Assembly (NCBI RefSeq): GCF_040513375.1
Contig: NZ_JBEVTG010000002.1
Span: 310,001-374,000 of the forward strand
DNA from: Flagellimonas_B algarum
GTDB taxonomy: Bacteria; Bacteroidota; Bacteroidia; Flavobacteriales; Flavobacteriaceae
Reading direction: 5' to 3'
DNA length: 64,000 nucleotides
The notes under the pieces were generated by a model, which was not told the origin of the DNA, did no database searches, and saw only the letters and a list, made by a program, of their open reading frames with translations. Below are positions 25,736 to 33,502 of the stretch, in pieces. The position numbers were made by a program, and so were the translations under genes. Every line of letters starts with the position of its first letter. Positions within the stretch are counted from its first letter, which is position 1.

Positions 25736-27559
25736 ATGTCAAAAAAAATCAACCGAGCGAAACTCAAGAAATTCGTCAGAAAAAACGCCACTGCCTTTTT
25801 AGACGATAACAACATTACCTCTGTAGGTATTGCATATAAGGAAACCAAGGGCACCACCACCAAAGAACTCTGTGTGCAATTTACCGTAGGAGAGAAAGTC
25901 GCCTTGGAAGGCTTGGAATCCCTAGATAGCAAGGCCATTCCGGAGCAGTTCGAAATCGACGGGGTCACCATCCCTACCGACGTGAAAGAACGACGTTATG
26001 AACACGATGCCGTCATGGTCAGTGCGCTCGAGAAAGTCCAGCGCAAAAAACGAATGGACCCTATACTCCCCGGGGCCAGTATCGGTCACCCTAAAATTTC
26101 CGCCGGCACGGCGGGTTGCGTGGTATACGATGCCAATACGGGACAAGAACTACTGCTGTCGAACTGGCATGTCCTTCATGGTAATGACGGCAAAGTGGGC
26201 GATGCGATCGTACAACCGGGTCGGCATGACGACAATCGGGTAGGGCAGAACATCGTCGGAAAACTGATCAACAGCCACCTGGGATTGGCCGGGGACTGTG
26301 CTATTGCGGAAATCGATAGCCGGCAATTGGATGATACTATTATGGGACTCAACACCAGCGTCAAACAAATTGCCGATGTCGAACTTGATGATAAGGTCAT
26401 CAAATCAGGACGGACTACCGCGGTCACCCGAGGCATCGTCAGCCGTACCGATATCACGGCCAAACTGAATTACGGAAGTGTCGGCATCAAACAAATCGGA
26501 TGTTTCGAATACGAACCCGATCCAGATCACCTTCCGCATGATGGCGAGATCAGCATGGGCGGCGATTCCGGTTCCGCGGTGCTTCTGGTGAAAAACAACA
26601 AAGCGAGCTCGATCATGGTGGGCCTCCATTTTGCCGGGGAGGTCGGTGATGCACGCGAACACGGATTGGCGTGCTATGCCTCTTCCGTCTTCAAGAAACT
26701 GAACCTGGTGCCGAGCAAGGCCGAGGTCAGGGGGCTTGAAGCCATGAACCTGGGCTATGACCGCAACTTCCTTTCCGTGGCCATCAAACCGCCTGAAGCC
26801 AAGAACAAAACGGTACAAAACAGCCTGTTGAAAGTCAATGGCCAACACGAAATCGAATACATGCACTTTTCATTGGCCATGCATAAACGACGGAAGTTCG
26901 CTTCATGGGTGGCTTGGAACATCGATGGGGGCAGTATCAAGAAAATCAGTCGAAAGGGAATCCCATTTACCAAAGACCCTGATTTCCGTTCAGGGCAGAT
27001 CGGCAATGAACTTTACAAATCCAATCCTTTGGATCGCGGTCATATCGCTCGAAGGGCCGAATTGTGTTGGGGTACCATGGCCGAAGCAAAAAAGGCGAAT
27101 AAGGATTCGTTTTATTTCTCGAACATGGTGCCCCAGCATGAACGCTTTAACCAATCCAAAAAAGCCGGTATTTGGGGCGGACTTGAAAATGCGATATTCG
27201 ACGGGGCCTTGATCGAACAATTGAAAGTGAGTGTCTTTGGCGGACCGATTTTCGACGACAAAAACGACCCGGAGTACCGCGATGTCAAAATCCCCAAAGC
27301 TTTTTGGAAAGTCGTGTGGTATGTAGACGAGGAAACCAAGGAGTTGCAGCACCACGCTTTCATTTTAACCCAAGCCGACTTGATCTCCGGTCTAGAAGCT
27401 TTGGATCTGGACGAATTCGAGGTCTACAAGGTACCCTTGCACGTAGTTTCCGAGAAAACCGGGTTCAATTTCGTGGATGTAAGCACCCTTTCGGGTAGGG
27501 AGTCGCTAGCGACTGAGGAAATTTCCATAGTCACCTCTTTGGATACGGTATTGGGATGA
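25736..27559 (+). CDS. Trypsin-fold protease fused to DNA/RNA non-specific endonuclease (NUC1/EndoG type)
   Basis: A 607-residue protein without signal peptide. Residues about 25-85 (VGIAYKETKG, CVQFTVGEK, VTIPTDVKE) resemble the N-terminal beta domain of NAL1-like trypsin-fold proteases. Residues 110-320 have the protease triad: His145 in SNWHVLHG, Asp187 in GDCAIAEID, Ser278 in GGDSGSAV. Residues 370-590 are a beta-beta-alpha-metal nuclease: DRGH with general-base His436, metal-ligand Asn463 in FSNMVPQ, then Asn472 and Glu484. All catalytic residues of both enzymes are present. A plausible idea is a nuclease controlled by its own or a partner's protease. Base composition matches the core genome, but the gene abuts the AT-rich island. 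Confidence 0.85.
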   Translation: MSKKINRAKLKKFVRKNATAFLDDNNITSVGIAYKETKGTTTKELCVQFTVGEKVALEGLESLDSKAIPEQFEIDGVTIPTDVKERRYEHDAVMVSALEKVQRKKRMDPILPGASIGHPKISAGTAGCVVYDANTGQELLLSNWHVLHGNDGKVGDAIVQPGRHDDNRVGQNIVGKLINSHLGLAGDCAIAEIDSRQLDDTIMGLNTSVKQIADVELDDKVIKSGRTTAVTRGIVSRTDITAKLNYGSVGIKQIGCFEYEPDPDHLPHDGEISMGGDSGSAVLLVKNNKASSIMVGLHFAGEVGDAREHGLACYASSVFKKLNLVPSKAEVRGLEAMNLGYDRNFLSVAIKPPEAKNKTVQNSLLKVNGQHEIEYMHFSLAMHKRRKFASWVAWNIDGGSIKKISRKGIPFTKDPDFRSGQIGNELYKSNPLDRGHIARRAELCWGTMAEAKKANKDSFYFSNMVPQHERFNQSKKAGIWGGLENAIFDGALIEQLKVSVFGGPIFDDKNDPEYRDVKIPKAFWKVVWYVDEETKELQHHAFILTQADLISGLEALDLDEFEVYKVPLHVVSEKTGFNFVDVSTLSGRESLATEEISIVTSLDTVLG

Positions 27560-27700
27560 CCGAAATAGCAACCGACTTTTTCAAGCCAAAACCACTTAGG
27601 GATTGAAAATGCAAACGTTTCTTCAAGACTTGTAAGAATTTCACTTTGAAACAGCAGTGAATCCGTAGAATTTCTGTGGTTTAGCTTCAATCGTTTTTTG

Positions 27701-27784
27701 CATACAATTTCTATATTGAATTGCTCCAAAGTATTGACTACCTACAACTTAATTCCCCGTAAAAATACCCTCCTGTGGGTATTT
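27701..27784 (+). promoter_or_regulatory. Upstream element A (two dyads), paired with 31549-31630
   Basis: CATACAATTTCTATATTGAA, then CTCCAAA, ATTGACT and CCCC, and finally AATACC-N8-GGTATT (27764-27783; the dyad extends to 8 bp). The same words in the same order precede the operon at 31713. The dyad probably binds a regulator; ATTGACT may contribute a -33-like element. Confidence 0.6.
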
Positions 27785-27835
27785 AACAGGAAAGGTTCAT
27801 TATTCATTTTTGCTAAAACCAACCGTAATTCACTT

Positions 27836-29698
27836 ATGAAAAATATATACATACTAATACTTCTACTTTTAAGCGCATCTGGCATAGCTCAAAATGCACC
27901 AAAAACTCAGGTCGTTGAGGTTGATGGAATTACTGGCCTTATTGACAAAGAACTTCCCTTTGACAGAAGTTTTTATCTAAAAATTAAAGTAAAGAAAGAA
28001 ATAGAATTCATTGATGTTTTAATCACAAGGGATTTCAAAAAAATGAGAGGGGTTCAAAATCTTGAAAAGGAGCTCAAACAATTTCGCAAAAGAAGAAAAC
28101 AAATAGAATTTGAAAAATTATTGCGGTTAAAGACCACCACCGAGGAGATTAAAGATGACAAAGAGTACAAATACCTTTCGGCTTTATGCCCACCTTTACC
28201 GCCCAATCTAAAATATGAGATTATCCTTTCGAGACGATATTCATCTGAAGAAACTAAAGAATTACTTAAACTAATGGAAGTAATTTCAAATAATGTCGAT
28301 CCAAAATTTCGAAAATGGATAAAATATGAAAAGGAGTTTGGACTAAATCCAAACTATTCAAAAATGGAAGATGAGCTTAAGACGATTTATTCCAAGATTC
28401 AAAAATCCTACGATTCTACGATTGTAGACTTTAGCGAGAATAATACAGGTGTTAATAGGTATTTGGAGTTCTATCAAAGAATTGTAAATATGGAAGCTTT
28501 GGATTGCAGTAGTTTACAAGGTAGCAAAAAAACTGATTGTGAGGAATTTAATGAAGTATTGATGAAATCGGGGACTTTGAAAATTGCTCAACAATATCTA
28601 GTCTTTTTAAAAAGTATATGCACTTTAAATGACGATAAGAATACAGGCACTGAGCTAAGTTGTCCAAATTTTTTCCCTTATAACTTAAGTACCTACGTTG
28701 CCATTTCTGATAAATATTATTCATCGTTAGTCAGCATAAATCAGGACTACGCAGCTATTTTGGAAAATTTAATCGATAAGAGGTGTTTAAATTTAACGGC
28801 TAAACTAATTCGTGATTATCAATCAGAAAAGGGCCATTCAGAGTCCTTTGTTAACACTATTAAAACGCTTTCAAATCTTAAGATTTTAGAGAATGATGAT
28901 CTATTGCAAATTTTAAAGGGAAAGGGCAAAATAAATGGTGAATTGACCCAAGAACTAATTGAGGATTCAGATTTTGTTGCATTAGGAAATAACACTTCAG
29001 AGAATATAAAAACTTTTAAAACGCTAATAGAGGATGTAAAGATTCTGAGCATTATCCACCCAGAACAAGAGATTGATTTAAATGCTATAGTCGTAGAATC
29101 CAAGAAGGTTATATCCAATCTAACCGAGCAAAGTAAAGCTATTAACAAAGGGGTTCAAAAACTAAAAAAATTAAACTCCCATATCGTTGATGAAAATATA
29201 TTTGGCAATACGGGCTTTGAGAAAATTAGCTCTGAGGCCAGTAAGTGGATATTGCCCGATGCTGGACTTCTTTTTGCTTTCAGCAAGGAAGCAAACGTTC
29301 TGAGACCGTTCTTAGGCGTAAATATAAATTTTGGACCTGTTGACAAGGACGTAAAATCTAGATTTATGCCAAGGGGAAAAGAGAACAATATTCCTAATAC
29401 GAATAGGACCTTGAGGTTTTTGAGGCAACATACTTCTTTAATGCTAGGTGTATCGGTTGGATCAATTAAAATTGAAGACTCCAGGGAAGACCTGTTTGGC
29501 TCTATTAATATTGTTACGGGTCTTGGATTTCGGGTTAACCGTGCTATTCGGTTATCAGGTGGAACTTTATGGTATAATCAGATAAATCCAAACCCATTGC
29601 TTTCCGATAAGAAGACGAAGGCTTTAGGCTTTCTGTCTATTTCATTTGACATAGAATTTAAAAATGCAACTCAGGGTAACCTCGGCAAAGTATTTTAA
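27836..29698 (+). CDS. Exported protein of unknown function with C-terminal barrel-like region
   Basis: The start at 27836 places a signal peptide at 1-19 (cleavage after SGIAQ); the longer frame from 27698 crosses regulatory element A and is rejected. The 620-residue protein is Lys/Glu/Asn-rich with long helical, possibly coiled-coil segments (about 90-470). From about 490 it becomes beta-rich, with repeated glycine-aromatic turns (FLGVNINFG, LMLGVSVGSI, IVTGLGFRVNRAI), as in outer-membrane or surface proteins. I do not recognise the family. The lipoprotein gene begins 1 bp after its stop and the peptide gene overlaps that one, so the three form one translationally linked operon. Confidence 0.7.
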   Translation: MKNIYILILLLLSASGIAQNAPKTQVVEVDGITGLIDKELPFDRSFYLKIKVKKEIEFIDVLITRDFKKMRGVQNLEKELKQFRKRRKQIEFEKLLRLKTTTEEIKDDKEYKYLSALCPPLPPNLKYEIILSRRYSSEETKELLKLMEVISNNVDPKFRKWIKYEKEFGLNPNYSKMEDELKTIYSKIQKSYDSTIVDFSENNTGVNRYLEFYQRIVNMEALDCSSLQGSKKTDCEEFNEVLMKSGTLKIAQQYLVFLKSICTLNDDKNTGTELSCPNFFPYNLSTYVAISDKYYSSLVSINQDYAAILENLIDKRCLNLTAKLIRDYQSEKGHSESFVNTIKTLSNLKILENDDLLQILKGKGKINGELTQELIEDSDFVALGNNTSENIKTFKTLIEDVKILSIIHPEQEIDLNAIVVESKKVISNLTEQSKAINKGVQKLKKLNSHIVDENIFGNTGFEKISSEASKWILPDAGLLFAFSKEANVLRPFLGVNINFGPVDKDVKSRFMPRGKENNIPNTNRTLRFLRQHTSLMLGVSVGSIKIEDSREDLFGSINIVTGLGFRVNRAIRLSGGTLWYNQINPNPLLSDKKTKALGFLSISFDIEFKNATQGNLGKVF

Positions 29699-29699
29699 T

Positions 29700-30452
29700 A
29701 TGAGACGAACAAAACATGCTTTTTTCATCTTTTTACTAGTTTTCGTAAGTTGTGCAGATACTTTCGACCCTCAAGATGTAATTAAGATTCGAGTACCTGA
29801 TGGAACAACATCCATTCCCGCCGACAACAATTCGAAAATAGAGTTGATTGCTTATATCCCCAAGGATGCAGATGATGATAAAAGAACCATTAGGTTTGAA
29901 ACTACCTCAGGTGTCTTTACGGAGAACAATGAAAAGGAGGTAGAACTTAAAGCAGAAGATACCTTGGAATTGGGGGGCGAAAAGTTTTTAAGTGCAAATG
30001 TAATTTTAAAGTCCAGCAATACGGTTACAGAATCGTTGACGGTATCGGCTGAGATTGATTTATATCCCGCCAGAACAACTTTAAGCTTCACGGAAGCGCC
30101 TCCAACCACCATTTCTCTTTCAGCAGATAAACTTGAGGTAACCAACACCTTTGATTCTGAACTGGTCTTGACAGCACTGGTTAAGTCAGATACGGGTTTT
30201 CCATCAGCTGGGTCAAGTGTTCTGTTCCGTATTTACGATAATTCAAATGATCTTTTGTTTACTGATGTAAGATTTCGCGAACAACAGCTTAACATTAACA
30301 GTATGGGGAATGCGAGCGCAATTTTTAGTGCTGGAAATCTATTAAAAAACGGTTTGCCATTTGAGGGTGATTTGCGAATTGAATGTGTGGTGAACAATAA
30401 TGAAGAAATATCAGATTCAATACTAATTAATGTAACTTCAAAAACAGAATAA
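29700..30452 (+). CDS. Lipoprotein with two Ig-like (Big_1-type) domains
   Basis: The start at 29700 gives an SPII signal with Cys at about 18 (FVSCAD). The 250-residue protein has two repeats resembling bacterial Ig-like domain 1: the first with SIPADNNSKIELIAYI and IRFETTSGVF, the second with ISLSADKLEVT, LVLTALVKS and AGSSVLFRIYD. It is likely at the outer-membrane surface. It starts 1 bp after the upstream stop, and its own stop shares an A with the next start (TAATG). Confidence 0.68.
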   Translation: MRRTKHAFFIFLLVFVSCADTFDPQDVIKIRVPDGTTSIPADNNSKIELIAYIPKDADDDKRTIRFETTSGVFTENNEKEVELKAEDTLELGGEKFLSANVILKSSNTVTESLTVSAEIDLYPARTTLSFTEAPPTTISLSADKLEVTNTFDSELVLTALVKSDTGFPSAGSSVLFRIYDNSNDLLFTDVRFREQQLNINSMGNASAIFSAGNLLKNGLPFEGDLRIECVVNNNEEISDSILINVTSKTE

Positions 30453-30664
30453 TGGAAGAAGAATTTTTCGAAATCCCTGCTGATTCAGGTTTGGATATAG
30501 ACAATTTAGAATATCAAAAAGAAACAATCTTACAAATTATTGATGACAAAATAGGTCTCCCTAGTTATTCGATTATTGAAAATATTGACGTTGATATGTC
30601 TAGGGAAGATTGTAGGCGGGTTTGTGTCACCATAGGCGGTAGGCGGTATTGTTTTTGCTTATGA
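30452..30664 (+). CDS. Small acidic protein with Cys/Arg-rich C-terminus
   Basis: A 70-residue protein translationally coupled (TAATG) to the lipoprotein gene. Residues 1-50 are strongly acidic (EEEFFE, DSGLDIDN, IIDDK). The last 20 are basic and hold all four cysteines (54, 58, 67, 69) with Arg pairs and a Gly-Gly turn, reading CRRVC, VTIGG, RRYCFC, L. The split into an acidic first part and a basic Cys-bridged tail resembles precursors of beta-hairpin peptides or RiPPs, but there is no signal peptide and no modification enzyme nearby. It could equally be a metal-binding or disulfide-stabilised small protein. Expression is supported by the tight operon. Confidence 0.6.
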   Translation: MEEEFFEIPADSGLDIDNLEYQKETILQIIDDKIGLPSYSIIENIDVDMSREDCRRVCVTIGGRRYCFCL

Positions 30665-30780
30665 TCTTTAGGATTGTGCTGAATCAAATTGATGACATTG
30701 GTTTTAGTAAGATTGACATTTGGGTGACATGATAATAATTAAAAGAAAAATGTATCATAATGTACCGCGTTATGTAACTT

Positions 30781-30816
30781 GAGCTTTGGTAAAAGCGAAA
30801 GTTTACCGTGCAGCTC
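30781..30816. other. Nested hairpin
   Basis: GAGCT (30781-30785)/AGCTC (30812-30816) encloses GGTAAA (30788-30793)/TTTACC (30802-30807) with an 8-base GAAA-containing loop. No T-tract follows, so it is not a standard terminator of the preceding operon. Confidence 0.4.
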
Positions 30817-30928
30817 GTGGAAAATTTCTTCCAAAAATCTTCTTTGAAAAGGTAATGGAACACTTTTTACACGACCCGAGGTAGGAGGGGAGGGTAATGT
30901 GTGTGGAATGGGTTATAATAAACATTTG

Positions 30929-30936
30929 TATCTTTA
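30929..30936 (+). promoter_or_regulatory. Candidate -7 box (TATCTTTA)
   Basis: It matches seven of eight positions of the Bacteroidota TAnnTTTG box. Transcription would start at about 30938-30943, right at the first base-paired arm of the structured leader. No clear -33 element is seen. Confidence 0.4.
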
Positions 30937-30940
30937 CCAC

Positions 30941-31067
30941 GTCTACACGGTTTTAGGAAAATTCTAAAACAATTATTTATCGATAAGGAGTCGCTCACAA
31001 GTCCAGCGGCCACGAAAGTACCGCTTCCAGTCCTAGACTGTGTAGACAGGGCTGACGGGGTGGCTCC
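30941..31067 (+). ncRNA. Candidate structured RNA / 5' leader with pseudoknot-like pairing
   Basis: Pairings visible: P1 GTCTACAC (30941-30948)/GTGTAGAC (31040-31047); P2 GTTTTAG (30950-30956)/CTAAAAC (30964-30970); P3 AGCGG-CC-AC (31005-31013) closed by a GAAA tetraloop and GT-A-CCGCT (31018-31025); P4 CAGTC (31028-31032)/GACTG (31036-31040); P5 GGAGTCGC (30987-30994)/GTGGCTCC (31060-31067), 8 bp with two G-U pairs. P5 crosses P1, giving a pseudoknot. It ends 18 bp before the ATG of the 101-residue gene, so it may be that gene's regulatory leader. No known RNA family was recognised. Confidence 0.5.
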
Positions 31068-31085
31068 GCTTTTAAAATTTTCTTT

Positions 31086-31391
31086 ATGTCTACAAGAAAA
31101 AACAAAATCCATGAAGAATGGTATCAACAATTGCAGAACAATCTATCCATTACAGATTCAAACCAAAAAAGGAAGGCAATTCTTGAGATTATTACCACAA
31201 TTGATGACTATTTCGACGTAAATTCTTTGGAGGACCATATAGACGGTTTGCATGGCATGTTGTCTGGCAGTATCGAAAACCAAGTGTTGGGCTTATCTAA
31301 AAAACATATTTTCGATAGTGTATCCCTAACAAGTGTAAATATCAACTTTTTAGTAAAATTATTTTCTAGACTTTCTGTACTCAAAGCCTGA
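31086..31391 (+). CDS. Small hypothetical protein behind structured leader
   Basis: A 101-residue soluble protein of unknown family, predicted mostly helical (KAILEIITTIDDYF, IENQVLGLSKKHIFD). It starts 18 bp after the structured RNA and is followed by its own intrinsic terminator, so the unit appears to be a monocistronic transcript of about 0.5 kb. The size and the structured leader are compatible with a toxin/antitoxin or phage-derived regulator, but no motif supports either. Confidence 0.55.
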   Translation: MSTRKNKIHEEWYQQLQNNLSITDSNQKRKAILEIITTIDDYFDVNSLEDHIDGLHGMLSGSIENQVLGLSKKHIFDSVSLTSVNINFLVKLFSRLSVLKA

Positions 31392-31412
31392 GAAACCCAA
31401 TTTGAATGATTA

Positions 31413-31446
31413 AAAGTCCTTCTAATTTATTTTGGAAGGATTTTTT
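31413..31446 (+). terminator. Intrinsic terminator after the 101-residue gene
   Basis: Stem AAAGTCCTTC (31413-31422)/GAAGGATTTT (31435-31444), ten pairs with one G-U, with the T-run continuing to 31446. Confidence 0.75.
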
Positions 31447-31548
31447 GGATAAAATCAATAAATCTAATTCGATTCATCACATTTTACTATTCAATATTTG
31501 TAGAAAAACCTCAGAATTTATAAGGTTTTTGTGTAATGGGTTTTCATA

Positions 31549-31630
31549 TTCAATTTTTATATTGAAGTACTCCAAACGATTGACTTACTTCCTTTTGTTT
31601 TCTCCCCCATAATACCTATAAACGGGTATT
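31549..31630 (+). promoter_or_regulatory. Upstream element B (two dyads), paired with 27701-27784
   Basis: TTCAAT (31549-31554)/ATTGAA (31561-31566) is followed by CTCCAAA, ATTGACT, CCCC and AATACC-N8-GGTATT (31611-31630). Order and spacing match element A; flanking sequence does not, which suggests selection on the site rather than a recent duplication of a long block. Confidence 0.6.
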
Positions 31631-31712
31631 GAAAATGTCGATTGAAATTAGAATTTTCGAGCTTGACCAGCTACTAAAATATTATTTGCACACTAAATAA
31701 AATATCATAGTC

Positions 31713-32933
31713 ATGAAGCATTATCACTTTTTACTTTTAGCATTAATAACCTTTAATATTAATGGACAAGTTAAGTTAAAGTTCAACAATACCTTGGACG
31801 AACAGATAGTGGTTAAAGTAAGGCATGGTGAAATTTCTACTCCAATTGAAAGTATGTCCGAAGTATTTACACAAACTATGCAGGCCAATTCTGAAACACC
31901 TGACTTCATTAGACTTAGAGATGTTCGAAAAGGACAAAAATTCGTTGTTCTAGGGCAAATTGGAGCTAAAGGTCTTTTCAAGTTTTTTGAATCTACATTA
32001 TTGAGAAGAAACAGTGAGCATATTATTACTATGACTGCCACTATGGATGAGGTTGGGAATGATGAAATATCATATCAGAATCTTTTAAAAGCAATAAGTG
32101 ACACCCCACCCGAGAATTCCAGAAAAGTAATACCTGCAGATGATGCATATAATACATTCTTTGGTGGTTTATCGATTAGAGACAAAGAAGGTAATGAAAT
32201 TGATAGAATCGATGCGTCCGTCTTAAAAGCCGTTAAAAACCCTATCCAGTATGGTAATCTTGATAAAAAGATTGAGGCTTTTTTTACTGGTAGCTTCTTA
32301 ACAAAAAATAACGGCGAAGTACCAGGCATAGCATCCGCGTCAATTGCAGTAAATAGTAGCAGGGGTTATAAGTTGAAATATGACCTCAATGATATTGGTA
32401 CAAGAGTTTGGTCTGGACCAAATGGAAAGTCTATTGATGAACTTTTTTCTCAATTGAATCCAATTGTAAAGAATGGAGTTGTAAAAAGATATTTGGCCGA
32501 TACTACATTGACAATGCATCAACTTGACCATTTATATTTGTTTCAGTCAGCAATTATCAGTGTAGAGAAATACAAAAGTTCAAAAACAATTATTGATGCC
32601 ACTGTGCCAGTTTTCTTATCTAGTAGTTCTGCCTTCGAAAAAGAGGAGGGAGGGGACGATACCACAGCTTCGACAAACACGGTATTGAATATTTGGTCCA
32701 AAAAAGATGTCACGTATCTACTTGTCCAAGCTGCTAAGGACTACCTTGAGAAACAAAAGGAGATAATAGCCATTGCAAAGTCCAATTCGGAGGCTCAAAA
32801 AATTGCAGAAGCGGTTATTGGTAAGAACAATGCAATCACGCCGGTTGAGAAAGTATCCAAAACTGCAATACTCAATAATGTAGATAAGGAAATTACAAAG
32901 GCAACCAAGAAACTACTAAAAATTAAATTTTAA
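31713..32933 (+). CDS. Exported protein of unknown function
   Basis: A 406-residue protein with a signal peptide (about 1-19, ending NINGQ). The N-terminal 110 residues look like a beta-sandwich (VKLKFNNTLDEQIVVKVRHG, RKGQKFVVLGQIG). The middle contains a GIASASIAVNSS segment, and the C-terminal 100 residues are Lys-rich helices. No family recognised. It is the first gene under upstream element B; a small membrane protein gene follows after 3 bp, suggesting a two-component exported/membrane unit. Confidence 0.65.
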   Translation: MKHYHFLLLALITFNINGQVKLKFNNTLDEQIVVKVRHGEISTPIESMSEVFTQTMQANSETPDFIRLRDVRKGQKFVVLGQIGAKGLFKFFESTLLRRNSEHIITMTATMDEVGNDEISYQNLLKAISDTPPENSRKVIPADDAYNTFFGGLSIRDKEGNEIDRIDASVLKAVKNPIQYGNLDKKIEAFFTGSFLTKNNGEVPGIASASIAVNSSRGYKLKYDLNDIGTRVWSGPNGKSIDELFSQLNPIVKNGVVKRYLADTTLTMHQLDHLYLFQSAIISVEKYKSSKTIIDATVPVFLSSSSAFEKEEGGDDTTASTNTVLNIWSKKDVTYLLVQAAKDYLEKQKEIIAIAKSNSEAQKIAEAVIGKNNAITPVEKVSKTAILNNVDKEITKATKKLLKIKF

Positions 32934-32936
32934 ACG

Positions 32937-33488
32937 ATGGCGGGAGGTTTTAATTTTAATAAGTTTTCCAAATTTTTGAAATCGTTTTGGGGCATATTGG
33001 CTTCTTTTAGTGTTGTACTGCCTACCATCATTTATTTTTCAAATACATCTCATATTAAAGATTCAGTTCTATCTGAATTCTATATAGGGATTCCCACTTC
33101 ATTTGCTTTGCTATCAATTCCTTTCGTGTTCTTATATGAGGATAAGCTTTCTTCTTTAGTCAAAGTTAGGAAAACGTCTATAATCTTAATTGTGGTTTCT
33201 TTCATTTCACTTTTTTCGTTTTTGGCTATTAAAAGTCTTTTTGTGAAGGATATGAAGTACTCATATACTGAAGACATGCAGGTAATAAGAGTTTCAACAA
33301 GTCAAAGGGGAGAAATTCTAACTGAAAGGTTCAATTCAATTAATGATGACAGACCTTTTCGTGAAGAAAAGGCGGTAAATATTTTAGAATACTGCAGTTT
33401 AATGCTATTCACCATTAGTGTAATTTTTTTAACAACTGCTTTTTCTGGTTTAGGGGTATTCTTTTATACAAAAAGTGCTAATTCATAG
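32937..33488 (+). CDS. Four-helix membrane protein of unknown function
   Basis: A 183-residue protein with hydrophobic helices at about 17-32, 50-68, 80-101 and 155-178, and a loop of about 50 polar residues (residues 105-150) between the third and fourth. No motif recognised. It starts 3 bp after the exported-protein gene and ends 14 bp before the DUF2779 nuclease gene, so these are likely co-transcribed. Confidence 0.65.
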   Translation: MAGGFNFNKFSKFLKSFWGILASFSVVLPTIIYFSNTSHIKDSVLSEFYIGIPTSFALLSIPFVFLYEDKLSSLVKVRKTSIILIVVSFISLFSFLAIKSLFVKDMKYSYTEDMQVIRVSTSQRGEILTERFNSINDDRPFREEKAVNILEYCSLMLFTISVIFLTTAFSGLGVFFYTKSANS

Positions 33489-33502
33489 AAACTGATTGTC
33501 AA

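Noticed and set aside
27698..27835. 46-residue N-terminal extension of the exported protein
   Set aside because: It would place the signal peptide internally and translate regulatory element A.
30452..30664. RiPP precursor with modification enzymes
   Set aside because: No radical SAM, LanM/LanB, YcaO or peptidase-transporter gene is nearby; only the precursor-like shape is present.
30941..31067. Retron-type ncRNA (outer inverted repeats around hairpins)
   Set aside because: No reverse transcriptase gene lies in the window, and the crossing helix does not fit the msr-msd layout.
30941..31085. Hammerhead ribozyme (CGAAAG and CTGACG words)
   Set aside because: The core reads CTGACGG rather than CTGANGA, and the order of core and stems does not fit.
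31406..31612. 68-codon frame across upstream element B
   Set aside because: It runs through the conserved dyad region, has skewed Phe/Ile/Ser content without domain features, and ends inside the AATACC dyad; regulatory DNA explains it better.
31713..33488. Gasdermin/protease pair with the protease-nuclease
   Set aside because: The 31713 protein has a signal peptide and no recognisable gasdermin pattern, and the genes are 4 kb apart.
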